A DNA stretch of 64,000 nucleotides from an uncultured Rubripirellula sp. (GCA_938045805.1 CALIBL010000002.1:1-64000), one strand, 5' to 3'. Counted from the stretch's first letter, positions 50,242-60,130 are shown. Notes: generated by a model from the letters alone, not told the origin. Made by a program: numbers and translations.

Positions 50242-50398
50242 TTTTTTCTTTCGGACAAGGGCAGGGCAGTGGACGGATGAAAAGGTCACACAAACATGCC
50301 TTGTAAAGCCGACTCCTGACAACCCCCGAACCTCGACAAACTTTAAAGGTTTCAGTGTTTAGTCGAGTACGTTTGCGAAGAATAAACGCTATATTCAT

Positions 50399-51994
50399 GT
50401 GCGACTTCCGCCTCTTGGCAAGGTACCCCAGATGCCCGTTGAATCATCGAATTTTGAGTTCCTCGAGCCCCCACAGTCAGAAGACGAATTAGGCCGAATC
50501 GGGCCTTATCGCGTCCTTAATCTGATTGGCGAGGGCGGCATGGGTGCTGTCTTTCGTGCTCAAGATAATCGATTGAAACGAAACGTTGCCTTAAAAACCA
50601 TGAGGAAAAAGTGGTCAACTTCTTCAGTCGGCCGAAAAAGGTTTGTCGAAGAAGCTCGCTCAATGGCAGCGGTGCATCACGACAATGTTGCCACCATCTT
50701 TGAAGTCGGAATTCATGAAGGCACACCATTTCTTGCAATGGAAATGCTAGAAGGAAAACCGCTCAATCAGCTCATCAAAGAGAACTATCAATTCAACGTT
50801 GATGAGATCTTCAGACTTGCTGCGGAGGTCGCCTCAGGACTTGCAGCAGCCCACCAAAGAGGCATTATCCATCGTGATATCAAACCAGCGAATATCTGGA
50901 TTGAATCTCCATCGGGAAGAGCCAAGATACTTGACTTTGGGCTTGCAATTGTTGGTGGCCAAGTCGATCCATTCACCCATCGTGGATCCGTTCTTGGCAG
51001 CCCTGCGTATCTCTCACCCGAGCAATCTCGCGGAGAGCCACTTGACGACCGAACCGATCTCTACAGCTTAGGTGCCGTGCTCTATCAGGTATGCGCGGGA
51101 CGGCCACCACATCTGTGCAAAACCATTCCTGCACAATTGATTTCAAACATTTGCAAAAGTCCCGAACCTCTGATTCAAATCAACCCGAACCTTCCAACAC
51201 GTCTCGCTGATCTCATTCACCTACTTTTGGAGAAGGAACCGAAGAATCGGCCTCAATCCGCCTCAAAACTGCAAGCATTGATTAGCCAGACAAAAGAGTC
51301 CTGTGAGCATGAGAGCAGTGCGGCATTGCAAATCGTGACCAATGAAAAACTTCGCTCAAACGAACCCGACCACTCGCGAAACACTCAGAAAAACAAAACG
51401 CAGGAAGCCGAGCCAACATATCCAAAACGAAAGCTAGGAGTAATACTTGCACCAGCATTAGTGTTGACTTTCGTGCTGGCATTCTTCTTTTTCAAGGGCC
51501 CGAGCGAACGTATTGCAGGTGAACCATCTCCGAGTCCAGTGAAATCAACACAAAATGAGAAGAAGGCGATTCGTATTACCCCTGCAAGACTTGAGCCACT
51601 AATAATTAGTTTTGTGAATCCAAAAGACGTTGAGTTTAAGATCCCAACTGCAGCGACTTTTGAATTGACGCTTGAAAATAAAGCCACCAGTCCGAAGATG
51701 GATCCAAAACGCATCTTCTCGGCAAATAAAGTTGTCACTCAGGTAATGACGTACCTAAACGAGATTGATTCAAATAAGGTTACACGCCCCGCTTTCGCAG
51801 TAAAATTCTCACCAACCCGCGTTCCACCAACAGGAAAAAAAGAGGACTTTACGATCCAATTCTTAACCAATGACCTCGCCCCTAACGCATACAACATCAC
51901 GTTCGAGTTACAAACACCGAGCGGAGAATCCGTGCAACGAATTCAAAAACAAATCACCTTGGTTCAGGAACGTACAAACAAGCAGTCGGAATAA
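50399..51994 (+). CDS. Transmembrane Ser/Thr protein kinase
   Basis: NLIGEGGMGAVFRAQDNRLKRNVALKTM, IIHRDIKPANIWIE, KILDFGLAIVGG, GSPAYLSPEQSRGEPLDDRTDLYSLG; single TM VILAPALVLTFVLAFFFF then an extracytoplasmic domain. Start may be ATG 50432. Confidence 0.95.
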   Translation: MRLPPLGKVPQMPVESSNFEFLEPPQSEDELGRIGPYRVLNLIGEGGMGAVFRAQDNRLKRNVALKTMRKKWSTSSVGRKRFVEEARSMAAVHHDNVATIFEVGIHEGTPFLAMEMLEGKPLNQLIKENYQFNVDEIFRLAAEVASGLAAAHQRGIIHRDIKPANIWIESPSGRAKILDFGLAIVGGQVDPFTHRGSVLGSPAYLSPEQSRGEPLDDRTDLYSLGAVLYQVCAGRPPHLCKTIPAQLISNICKSPEPLIQINPNLPTRLADLIHLLLEKEPKNRPQSASKLQALISQTKESCEHESSAALQIVTNEKLRSNEPDHSRNTQKNKTQEAEPTYPKRKLGVILAPALVLTFVLAFFFFKGPSERIAGEPSPSPVKSTQNEKKAIRITPARLEPLIISFVNPKDVEFKIPTAATFELTLENKATSPKMDPKRIFSANKVVTQVMTYLNEIDSNKVTRPAFAVKFSPTRVPPTGKKEDFTIQFLTNDLAPNAYNITFELQTPSGESVQRIQKQITLVQERTNKQSE

Positions 51995-52108
51995 TCACTC
52001 TCTTCAGGAAGCCTACTTGGTCACATCCTATTTCTGGTGGATCGTGTATCAAGGCTCACTGGGTAATGGCGTAAAATATCCGGCCGTTGAGACCTCACCT
52101 CACCCCGC

Positions 52109-52822
52109 ATGCGGGCGATCTACATGAATCAACAAAGAGGAATCCACCTAAATCAATCTAAATATCGCTGGGATAGGACGGAAAGCCCTGCGAGTTATGC
52201 ATTGCGTTATATCTGCTCCTTACGCCGGTTCCTAATCGCCGGACTGGCATGCGAGAATGCTACTGACCAGATTCTGGAAAACCTAATCCAAAGCCTCGTT
52301 AGCAACGGTTATGAAGAGAAAATACCAGGGCGATTTAGAGACTATTTAATTTCGAGAATAAAACAACAGACCGAAGACCATCTCTCGAACCAAGATCTCA
52401 CCACTGGATCAGGAAAGATCAATGAGTGGATCAACGAGGCGTTACAACCACAATCCCTACTATGGATGCGCACATGGCGTGACAGCTTGTTGGAGAGAAG
52501 TTGGCGTTCGCTAGAAAAAAGTGAACACGTCGATCCCGAAATGCCGGTGCACTCAGTGCTACATGCGTCCTCGGCGCAGCCAAATAACAACCTAGCCATG
52601 ATCAGTGTGCAAGTGGCGACGAGCCAAGGTGTCAAAATCCCTGAGGAGCGGGTTGGGGAGATTTTGGCCGAAGCAAAAATTCAGTTCGCTCAGATTTTAG
52701 CTGACGAAATCTGCGAGACCCTATCCGTAGATTCACTCGATTCAATCCAAGAAGAAATCCAACTACTAGGATTAAGTCGCGCGTTTGATGGAATCAGGGT
52801 CTTTCCAAAATCAACGAACTAA
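52109..52822 (+). CDS. Divergent ECF-sigma-like protein, probably partner of the adjacent kinase
   Basis: By-eye resemblance to sigma-70-like proteins of planctomycete kinase loci: GRFRDYLISRIKQQTEDHL region and C-terminal VQVATSQGVKIPEERVGEILAEAKIQFAQILADEICETL...LDSIQEEIQLLGL. Confidence 0.5.
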   Translation: MRAIYMNQQRGIHLNQSKYRWDRTESPASYALRYICSLRRFLIAGLACENATDQILENLIQSLVSNGYEEKIPGRFRDYLISRIKQQTEDHLSNQDLTTGSGKINEWINEALQPQSLLWMRTWRDSLLERSWRSLEKSEHVDPEMPVHSVLHASSAQPNNNLAMISVQVATSQGVKIPEERVGEILAEAKIQFAQILADEICETLSVDSLDSIQEEIQLLGLSRAFDGIRVFPKSTN

Positions 52823-52884
52823 ACCCTTCGGATTTGGTTGCCGTGGACTCAGTTATTCAGACATCGCGAACCAGCAGCCGATGG

Positions 52885-52939
52885 AACCTAGGCATCTTGG
52901 CTTGAGACTCAACAGATCATGGAAGCATGAGCCTAGGTT
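52885..52939. other. 9-nt perfect inverted repeat in the intergenic region
   Basis: AACCTAGGC (52885-52893) and GCCTAGGTT (52931-52939), 37-nt spacer. Confidence 0.5.
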
Positions 52940-53047
52940 GAAAACCACTCGGAAGGTTGCGAAAATAGTGACGATTCGGTGTAAGTACCAACTTTAGCCG
53001 GAATACCAATTGCTAAACATCTAGAACATCACATCTGGCAACTTCCC

Positions 53048-54091
53048 ATGCTACACCTTCACCAAAGCATGATAATACGGGCACTACTGTTCGTCCTAGC
53101 TCCACTGCTCACTGATCAGGTCCAAATTGCAGCGGAGGAGAGCAATGAATCTTCGGAGGGTCCGTTAAAAGCCAACGGCCAGCTCATCGATGTACAGCGA
53201 GACATTGTCCCTATCCTCAAAGATAAGTGCCTATCCTGCCATGGACCTGATGATGCAAAAAACGATTTTCGTGTGGACGACCACGATGCGATGATGGACT
53301 ACATCGAGGAAGGTGACGCCCAGTCAAGCTCTCTGTACACAGATTACCTGACCACCGACGACCCGGATATGCTCATGCCCCCAGCCTCGAAGGGTGGCCC
53401 ATTGACAACAACGGAACTCGCATTGATACGCGTCTGGATCAACGAAGGAGCAGACTGGCCTGAAAATGTCACTTTCTCAACTCAGGTTAAGGATGAGGTA
53501 GAGCAGGCCATTCAACCGAGTTCAGATGAGCCTAAAGATTTAAAAACACGAGTATGGATGGCTCAAGGGTTCTTACATCCCGCAACAGTCCATTTCCCAA
53601 TTGCTCTCTTAACGGTCGGAGGCTTTTTTGTTGTACTAGGCTGGAAATGGCCAACCGTTGGAACACAAATTCCGCTTGCATCACTCCTGCTCGGGTCTAT
53701 TACCGCCATTGTTTCGACCATGATGGGATGGGCATTTGCGCCAGAACAGGGATATGGAAACAATTGGGCGTCATTAGATTTTGACCGCGAAGTAGACATG
53801 CATCGCTGGAGCGCGGTCTTTGTTTCAGTAGTTTCGACTGGATTTGCCCTCGTTGCTCTTTTGTCCCTCATTACCAAAAGCAAGCGTCTAACCAAGTGCT
53901 GGAAAGCAGGACTATTGCTTTCGGCTGCCATGATTGGTGCTGTTGGACATCAAGGTGGCGAGATGAGTTATGGAAAGGATTTTTATCCTCGAGCGATTCG
54001 CATCCTACTCGGACAACCAGAACCAAATCAGGCATCGAGCGAAACCGAATTGCCTGCAGAGAATTCTGAAGGTCAGCAAGAGGAGGGATGA
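53048..54091 (+). CDS. Planctomycete-type cytochrome c (PSCyt1) domain fused to DUF2231-like membrane domain
   Basis: DIVPILKDKCLSCHGPDDAKNDFRVDDHDAMM; MPPASKGGPLTTTELALIRVWINEGADWP; GFLHPATVHFPIALLTVGGFFVVLGW followed by several TM helices. Confidence 0.85.
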   Translation: MLHLHQSMIIRALLFVLAPLLTDQVQIAAEESNESSEGPLKANGQLIDVQRDIVPILKDKCLSCHGPDDAKNDFRVDDHDAMMDYIEEGDAQSSSLYTDYLTTDDPDMLMPPASKGGPLTTTELALIRVWINEGADWPENVTFSTQVKDEVEQAIQPSSDEPKDLKTRVWMAQGFLHPATVHFPIALLTVGGFFVVLGWKWPTVGTQIPLASLLLGSITAIVSTMMGWAFAPEQGYGNNWASLDFDREVDMHRWSAVFVSVVSTGFALVALLSLITKSKRLTKCWKAGLLLSAAMIGAVGHQGGEMSYGKDFYPRAIRILLGQPEPNQASSETELPAENSEGQQEEG

Positions 54092-56313
54092 TTGAGTTCT
54101 CGCGCTTCAACGGCGGCAAATATTCCGATCAACTAATTAAGCCTGAGAACATGAAGTCTTCTTCTTCAACTGCGTCATCTGGTGAAACAGATTCACGTTA
54201 CATCAACCGCGAACTCAGTTGGCTTGAATTCAATAAACGAGTTCTTGAACAAGCATGCGATCAACGCATTCCATTAATGGAACGTGTAAAGTTCCTTGCG
54301 ATCACCAGTTCAAACCTTGATGAATTCATTATGGTCAGGGTAGGTAGTCTCAAGCTTCAACTAGAACAGAATCCATTAGCGCATGACCCCACTTTGCGAA
54401 CCGTAACACAACAACTTCAAGACGTGATCGTGACCTGCCGGGAATTGGTAGATCAACAAAACGTGCTCTACTCGTCAGATCTTGAATCTGCACTTCGTGA
54501 TTCCGGTATCAGGCGTATTGGGATTTCAGATTGCGGCGCTCTCGCACTTCAAACCGTTGAACAGAAACTTGAAGAAGTTGAAGCAATCTGCTCTCCTCAG
54601 ATCGTTCCTGAGAATGCTAATTTCCCGCTCCTACAAGGGCTTAATTTGCATCTCTGCGTCCGATTAAAAGGATCTGTAAAGTCAAAACATTTTAAGCAGG
54701 AAGCCGACTCGATCCCCGTCGAACCTAGCGACGAATTCGCGATCATCCCTATCGGTAAGGCGTTGCCTCGCACCATCTCCATTCCAACTGAATCAGGTTA
54801 CGACTATCTACTGATTGAGGACGTCTTGGTAGCTAATATCCACCGCTTCTTTCCGGGTCGCGAGGTTCTTGAATGCATACCTTTTCGATTGACTCGAAAC
54901 GCTGACGTTGAACTTCGGGAAGATTCTGCTGCCGATTTGATGGTAGGTATGGAAGAAGTACTCGAAAGTCGACGACGATCCCGCGTTATTCGCCTCGAGT
55001 ATAGGATTGGCACGAGTGAACAAGTGGTGAGTTTTCTCCAAAAAAAGATGAAGCTCACAACGGATGATCTTTACCCGATCCGCGGCCCTATCGACCTGAC
55101 TTACCTATTTGGAATACACAGCCTGCGTGGATTTGAATCAATCCGCGATACCCACTGGCCTGCACAGATCACTCCAAAGCTCGACCCAGCTATATCCATC
55201 TTCAAGAACATTGCTGATCGTGACCACCTTCTAGTACACCCTTATGAAAGTTTTGACCCCGTTGTGAGGCTTGTCGAAGAAGCCTCTACAGACAAGGATG
55301 TACTCGCGATCAAACAAGTTTTGTATCGCACCAGTAAAAAAAGCCCGATCGTATCTGCATTAAAACGCGCTGCACAGAACGGAAAATACGTTTCAGTTGT
55401 GGTGGAACTTAAAGCCCGTTTTGATGAGGCAAGAAATATCGAGTGGGCGCGCGAAATGGAGCGTGCTGGTGTTCAGGTGATCTACGGTATACATGGCCTG
55501 AAAACGCATGCCAAAGTTTGCATCATCGTCCGCCGAGAATCCCATGGGATTGCCAGATACATGCATTTCGGCACGGGCAATTACAACGAAGTGACTGCAA
55601 AACTCTACAGCGACATCTCTCTACTGACATGCAATGAAGAATTAGGTGTAGAAGCAACTGCATTTTTCAATGCCGTAACCGGTGCGAGCCAACCACGGCA
55701 CCTTCAAGAAATCGCAACCGCCCCCGATTCACTTCGCCCAAAATTAATCGACTTAATTGAGCAAGAAAAAATACGATCGGAACAGGGTCAGAAAGGTGAG
55801 ATCATTGCGAAATTAAATGCTTTGGTTGACCCCTCGATCATCGAAGCTCTCTACGAAGCGAGTCAGGCGGGAGTCAAAATCAAACTGAATATTCGAGGCG
55901 TCTGCTGCCTACGCCCAGGTGTACGGGGACTCAGTGAAAATATCACTGTTGTTTCTATTGTCGATCGTTTTTTGGAGCATGCGAGAATTCTTTACTTCCG
56001 ACAAGGGGGAAACCCTCAAGGTTACATCAGCAGCGCTGACTGGATGCCAAGGAATCTAGATAGAAGAATCGAGCTCCTAGTGCCAATCCATGATCATCAG
56101 TGTATGCAAAAACTAACCGAGACCCTTCGATGCTATTTCAAAGACAACACGAATGCTTGGCGCATGAAGTCAGATGGCTCCTATGCGCGCATTCAAACGG
56201 AGGAAGCGAGTTATCAATCGCAGCACAAACTGTACGTTAACGCTCAACAAGCAGCAGCCTCTGCGAAGAGTGCTAGTCACCAAATATTCGAACCCCATCT
56301 CCCAAAAACTTAG
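54088..56313 (+). CDS. ppk1: Polyphosphate kinase 1
   Basis: RYINRELSWLEFNKRVLEQACD, AITSSNLDEFIMVRVGSL, LLVHPYESFDPVVRLVEEAS, DVLAIKQVLYRTSKKSPIV, GIHGLKTHAKVCIIVRRE, MHFGTGNYNEVTAKLYSDISLLT. Start 54088 (ATGA overlap with upstream stop) or 54151. Confidence 0.96.
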   Translation: MIEFSRFNGGKYSDQLIKPENMKSSSSTASSGETDSRYINRELSWLEFNKRVLEQACDQRIPLMERVKFLAITSSNLDEFIMVRVGSLKLQLEQNPLAHDPTLRTVTQQLQDVIVTCRELVDQQNVLYSSDLESALRDSGIRRIGISDCGALALQTVEQKLEEVEAICSPQIVPENANFPLLQGLNLHLCVRLKGSVKSKHFKQEADSIPVEPSDEFAIIPIGKALPRTISIPTESGYDYLLIEDVLVANIHRFFPGREVLECIPFRLTRNADVELREDSAADLMVGMEEVLESRRRSRVIRLEYRIGTSEQVVSFLQKKMKLTTDDLYPIRGPIDLTYLFGIHSLRGFESIRDTHWPAQITPKLDPAISIFKNIADRDHLLVHPYESFDPVVRLVEEASTDKDVLAIKQVLYRTSKKSPIVSALKRAAQNGKYVSVVVELKARFDEARNIEWAREMERAGVQVIYGIHGLKTHAKVCIIVRRESHGIARYMHFGTGNYNEVTAKLYSDISLLTCNEELGVEATAFFNAVTGASQPRHLQEIATAPDSLRPKLIDLIEQEKIRSEQGQKGEIIAKLNALVDPSIIEALYEASQAGVKIKLNIRGVCCLRPGVRGLSENITVVSIVDRFLEHARILYFRQGGNPQGYISSADWMPRNLDRRIELLVPIHDHQCMQKLTETLRCYFKDNTNAWRMKSDGSYARIQTEEASYQSQHKLYVNAQQAAASAKSASHQIFEPHLPKT

Positions 56314-56346
56314 AGCGGGTACTGAGGGCGTTTGTGATCCACGATT

Positions 56347-57774
56347 TCAGAGAATTGACCCGGGTCGATAGCTTGCTGCGTCAGGATATTGATCGCATAT
56401 TTTTTCGATCTTCTCAACGACAATTCCAACCTGAGACTGGGCGTTCCCAATAAAAAGTTGTGGATCACCCATCGCATCTTTTAATGCAGATAAATCCATC
56501 GGAATGCGCGGGTCATCAGCGAGTCGCTGAAGAAGATCATTTTCTTCGGATCCGGATTCTCTCATCTGTAATGCAGAAGCAACGGCGTGCTCTTTAATGG
56601 CTTCGTGCGCGGCCTCACGCCCAACACCGGCTTTGACCGCTGCCACCAGAATTTTAGTGGTTCCCAAAAATGGTAAGTAACGTCTCAACTCTCGTTCAAT
56701 AACAGCTGGATAGGCGCCGTAATGACTCAGAACTGTCAAGAACGTTTCTATCTGCCCATCAATCGCCAAAAATGAGTCGGGCAATGCGACACGACGCACC
56801 ACACTACAACTAACATCACCCTCATTCCACTGATCTCCCAGCAGTCCCCCAATCATCGACAAGTAACCTCGAAGAATCACGGTAAAACCATTGATGCGTT
56901 CTGATGATCTTGCGTTCATCTTGTGCGGCATTGCGGATGAGCCGACTTGCCCAGGCTGGAAACCTTCGGTAGCCAATTCAGCACCTGCCATTAAACGCAA
57001 GGTTCGCGCAAAGTTTGCGGGTCCGGAAGAAATTTGTGTGAGAAGCGAAACAACTTCAAAGTCAAATGAACGTGGGTAAACCTGTCCCACCGCATCGAAT
57101 GAGCGATCAAACCCAAGTTCTTTTGCAATACGCCGATCTAAAATCTTCAGCTTTTCAACATCACCCTGAAATAGGTCAAGCATGTCTTGCTGGGATCCAA
57201 CGGGTCCCTTGATGCCACGCAGTGGCAAACGGGCAATCAATGCCTCTAACGCCTCAAATGCAAAAAGTATTTCTTCTGCACAATTTGCAAATCGCTTCCC
57301 CACCGTTGTGATCTGAGCGGGGACGTTGTGACTGCGGCCAGCGATTGCCAACCCACAGTACTCGGCTGCTCGGCTACCCATCATTGCAAGCGCAGCAACT
57401 AACCGATCCCGAACTAACTGAAGTGACGATAAAGTCTGACACTGCTCAACGTTCTCGGTCAAATCTCGCGAAGTCATTCCCTTATGAATGTGCTCATAGC
57501 CCGCAAGAGCGTTGAATTCTTCGATTCGCGCTTTGACGTCATGTTTGGTTACGCGTTCTCTCGCGTCGATCGAGTCTAAATCAACCTGATCTAAGACACC
57601 TCGGTAAGCATCAATTGCTTCCTTGGGAATATCCACTCCCAGTTCCCGCTGTGTCTCCATCACAGCAATCCAAAACCTCCTCTCGAGGACAATCTTCTGC
57701 TCGGGCGACCAAATATCAACCATTTGCTGGCTGGAGTAACGAGAAGCAAGCACATTAGGAAGCTGCGAAGTCAC
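56347..57774 (-). CDS. purB: Adenylosuccinate lyase
   Basis: YEHIHKGMTSRDLTENVEQ, GRSHNVPAQITTVGKRFA, GFQPGQVGSSAMPHKMNARSSERI. Confidence 0.95.
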   Translation of the reverse strand: MTSQLPNVLASRYSSQQMVDIWSPEQKIVLERRFWIAVMETQRELGVDIPKEAIDAYRGVLDQVDLDSIDARERVTKHDVKARIEEFNALAGYEHIHKGMTSRDLTENVEQCQTLSSLQLVRDRLVAALAMMGSRAAEYCGLAIAGRSHNVPAQITTVGKRFANCAEEILFAFEALEALIARLPLRGIKGPVGSQQDMLDLFQGDVEKLKILDRRIAKELGFDRSFDAVGQVYPRSFDFEVVSLLTQISSGPANFARTLRLMAGAELATEGFQPGQVGSSAMPHKMNARSSERINGFTVILRGYLSMIGGLLGDQWNEGDVSCSVVRRVALPDSFLAIDGQIETFLTVLSHYGAYPAVIERELRRYLPFLGTTKILVAAVKAGVGREAAHEAIKEHAVASALQMRESGSEENDLLQRLADDPRIPMDLSALKDAMGDPQLFIGNAQSQVGIVVEKIEKICDQYPDAASYRPGSIL

Positions 57775-57915
57775 ACGAAAACTCCATGTTTTGGGAAAAA
57801 AAGAGAATTGCAGTGAAAGCAGGAAGTTTAGGCAATGCAGGGAACGGGCATTTGTTTTAACAAAAGATTTCTTAGCTTGACATCATCCCACCGGCTTTGG
57901 GATTCTCCCACCTAC

Positions 57916-57957
57916 CCCTCATAAGTGAGGGACATTCGGTTGGCAGCGAAAGCTGCC
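57916..57957. other. Two tandem hairpins in the 5' intergenic region, one with a GAAA tetraloop
   Basis: CCCTCA-TAAG-TGAGGG (57916-57931) and GGCAGC-GAAA-GCTGCC (57942-57957), 10 nt apart. Confidence 0.65.
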
Positions 57958-58043
57958 TTGAACACGCTCGTTACCTTACTGTGTGTTCCTGAGTTCGCAA
58001 TCATACAACGATACTTTCGCCTTTTAATTTCTCCGGAATCCGC

Positions 58044-60026
58044 ATGTTGATTCTCTCAGCCAAGCACTGGGCAGCTAACCACATTTTTTGCTGCCTCCTT
58101 GTCATATCCACCTTCTTGACTTGGACTGCTAATACTCACGCTCAAGAGAATACAGCAGCGGACGACAAAGCGTACATTGCTGCGACCGACTTACTTCCTG
58201 GTACTGTCGCGGGACTATTGCGCATTCCGGATTTACCTGAACTTTCAAGTGGCTGGGAAAAGACCAACATTGGACAACTGCTTCAGGATCCGGCAATGCA
58301 GCCGTATCTTGAGTCCCAAAAGGACAGGGCGATTGGGTATCTAGAAAACATCAGCAGCAAAGTAGGCCTGAAGGCGAAGGATCTTCAGGACATCTCCTCG
58401 GGTGAAGTGGTGATTGGGTGGCTTCCGTTCGCCAAAGATACAAGACGTCCTTTCGCACTTTGCATCATCGCGGATATCAGGGGACGGCGAGCGAATGCGG
58501 AAAATATCGCTGATAAACTTCACGAAGATCTATTGAAAGCTGGCTGGGAAGCGTCCTCATTGAAACATCGAGGGCACGTCGTCCGAGTTTACAACAACAA
58601 ACCGAAACCGGGCCAACTAAAAGTTGAACAAATCGCAATCCTGATCGATGATGATCGGATCATCGCGGCAGATCGAGATAGTGTCGTTACGGATCTCCTT
58701 GATGCAATTGATGGAAAATCGACTGGGACTCCGATTTCGCGAGAAGAAGATTTCCAAATTGTCATGGGTCAATCCCAAGCTGCAATCGACGCACCCATTC
58801 AATCTAGTGGAGCAATGGTCTCAGGTGAATGGTTCGCACGACCATTTCAGATGGGTCGTATCATTCGTGAGTCGCTTGAGGTGGATCGCGGAAATGACGT
58901 TGATATTTTGAATTTGCTAGAGAATCAAGGATTTGATGCGATCAAGGCGATTGGCGGTATCTTGGCAATTGCGGGCGACCCATACGACGTGTTGCATCGC
59001 GGATATGTGCTTGCACCACCAGTAACAGATCAGCCAAGCAAGTATGAGTTAGCTGCTCGCATGCTGCAATTCCCAAATGCTCCGCTCGCAGATATCCCCG
59101 CATGGGTTGATCAAAGCACCGCAAGTTTCAGTCGGATGAATGTAAAAATCGAGGAAGCCTTTTGGGCTTCAGAATCTCTGATTAATGAAGCTTTAGGCGA
59201 TGATATTTTTCGTGACATCATCGACGGCATTCGTGATGACGAGGATGGTCCCCAGATCGACATCGCAAAGGATCTTTTACCAAATTTGGATGACCAGGTT
59301 GTTGTTATCACCGACAACACGCTCCCCATCGACATTGGCTCCGAACGCATGCTGGTAGCGGTTAAAATTCGCGACGCAAAAACGATCAAAGAAGTGATCC
59401 GTAAAGCTATGGAAGTTGAACCTGATGCCAAGCAGATCGAAGCGTTCGAAGGATCAATCATTTGGCAGGTGGAACGTGGTGGAGGTGAAGCCGATTTTGA
59501 CGAAGACCTCTTTAATGATCTCGACCTAGGATTTGAGGAAGAAGCGGTTGAAGAGGCTCCACCCTTACTAGACAACTGGGCGATTGCTACCGTCGATCGA
59601 GGACCAGGTTCCGAATCACCCTACTTGATGTTCTCCAACAATGCCAATCTGATTGTTGAGGTGGCGAAGAGAATCAGTGAGGGAACCCCGGATGGACTAG
59701 CCAAACAAAAATCAATCCGGCGGGTGATAGCTGCACATGAAGAGCTGGGTTGTAAAACACCATCACTTGACCGTTGCGTGCGACTTAGTCTGGCACTGCG
59801 AGCCAAATATGAGCTACTCAAAATGGGCAAGCTAAAGGAAAGTGGTTCGGTGCTTGCCTCGTTTTACAGAAGATTCCTCGAGACCGAAGCTGCAGAAGGA
59901 ACTGAACCACCCGATGTGAGTAAGCTTCCATCTCTAGAAGAAATCCAACAGTACTTCCCAGATGGTGGTAGTTTTGTGGAGACCACCGAGAATGGATGGT
60001 CGCTCACCAGCTTTCTTCTAAAATGA
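58044..60026 (+). CDS. Secreted protein of unknown function
   Basis: Clear signal peptide (HIFCCLLVISTFLTWTANTHAQE), long ORF starting ATG at 58044, no antisense competitor with family signal. Confidence 0.75.
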   Translation: MLILSAKHWAANHIFCCLLVISTFLTWTANTHAQENTAADDKAYIAATDLLPGTVAGLLRIPDLPELSSGWEKTNIGQLLQDPAMQPYLESQKDRAIGYLENISSKVGLKAKDLQDISSGEVVIGWLPFAKDTRRPFALCIIADIRGRRANAENIADKLHEDLLKAGWEASSLKHRGHVVRVYNNKPKPGQLKVEQIAILIDDDRIIAADRDSVVTDLLDAIDGKSTGTPISREEDFQIVMGQSQAAIDAPIQSSGAMVSGEWFARPFQMGRIIRESLEVDRGNDVDILNLLENQGFDAIKAIGGILAIAGDPYDVLHRGYVLAPPVTDQPSKYELAARMLQFPNAPLADIPAWVDQSTASFSRMNVKIEEAFWASESLINEALGDDIFRDIIDGIRDDEDGPQIDIAKDLLPNLDDQVVVITDNTLPIDIGSERMLVAVKIRDAKTIKEVIRKAMEVEPDAKQIEAFEGSIIWQVERGGGEADFDEDLFNDLDLGFEEEAVEEAPPLLDNWAIATVDRGPGSESPYLMFSNNANLIVEVAKRISEGTPDGLAKQKSIRRVIAAHEELGCKTPSLDRCVRLSLALRAKYELLKMGKLKESGSVLASFYRRFLETEAAEGTEPPDVSKLPSLEEIQQYFPDGGSFVETTENGWSLTSFLLK

Positions 60027-60114
60027 GAACGGCTGCAAAACTCCAGTTGTGCTATAGACATTGCAAATTTAGCAAAGCCTTCATCATTCCCATTCTCTGA
60101 TCGAAACCTAAGTT

Positions 60115-60130
60115 GAACCGATGACGGTTC
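60115..60130. other. Small hairpin between convergent genes
   Basis: GAACCG-ATGA-CGGTTC perfect 6-bp stem. Confidence 0.4.

Noticed and set aside
59111-59575. 154-aa ORF on the - strand
   Set aside because: Lies fully antisense inside the 58044-60026 gene; composition (Ser/Ile-rich) typical of a shadow ORF.
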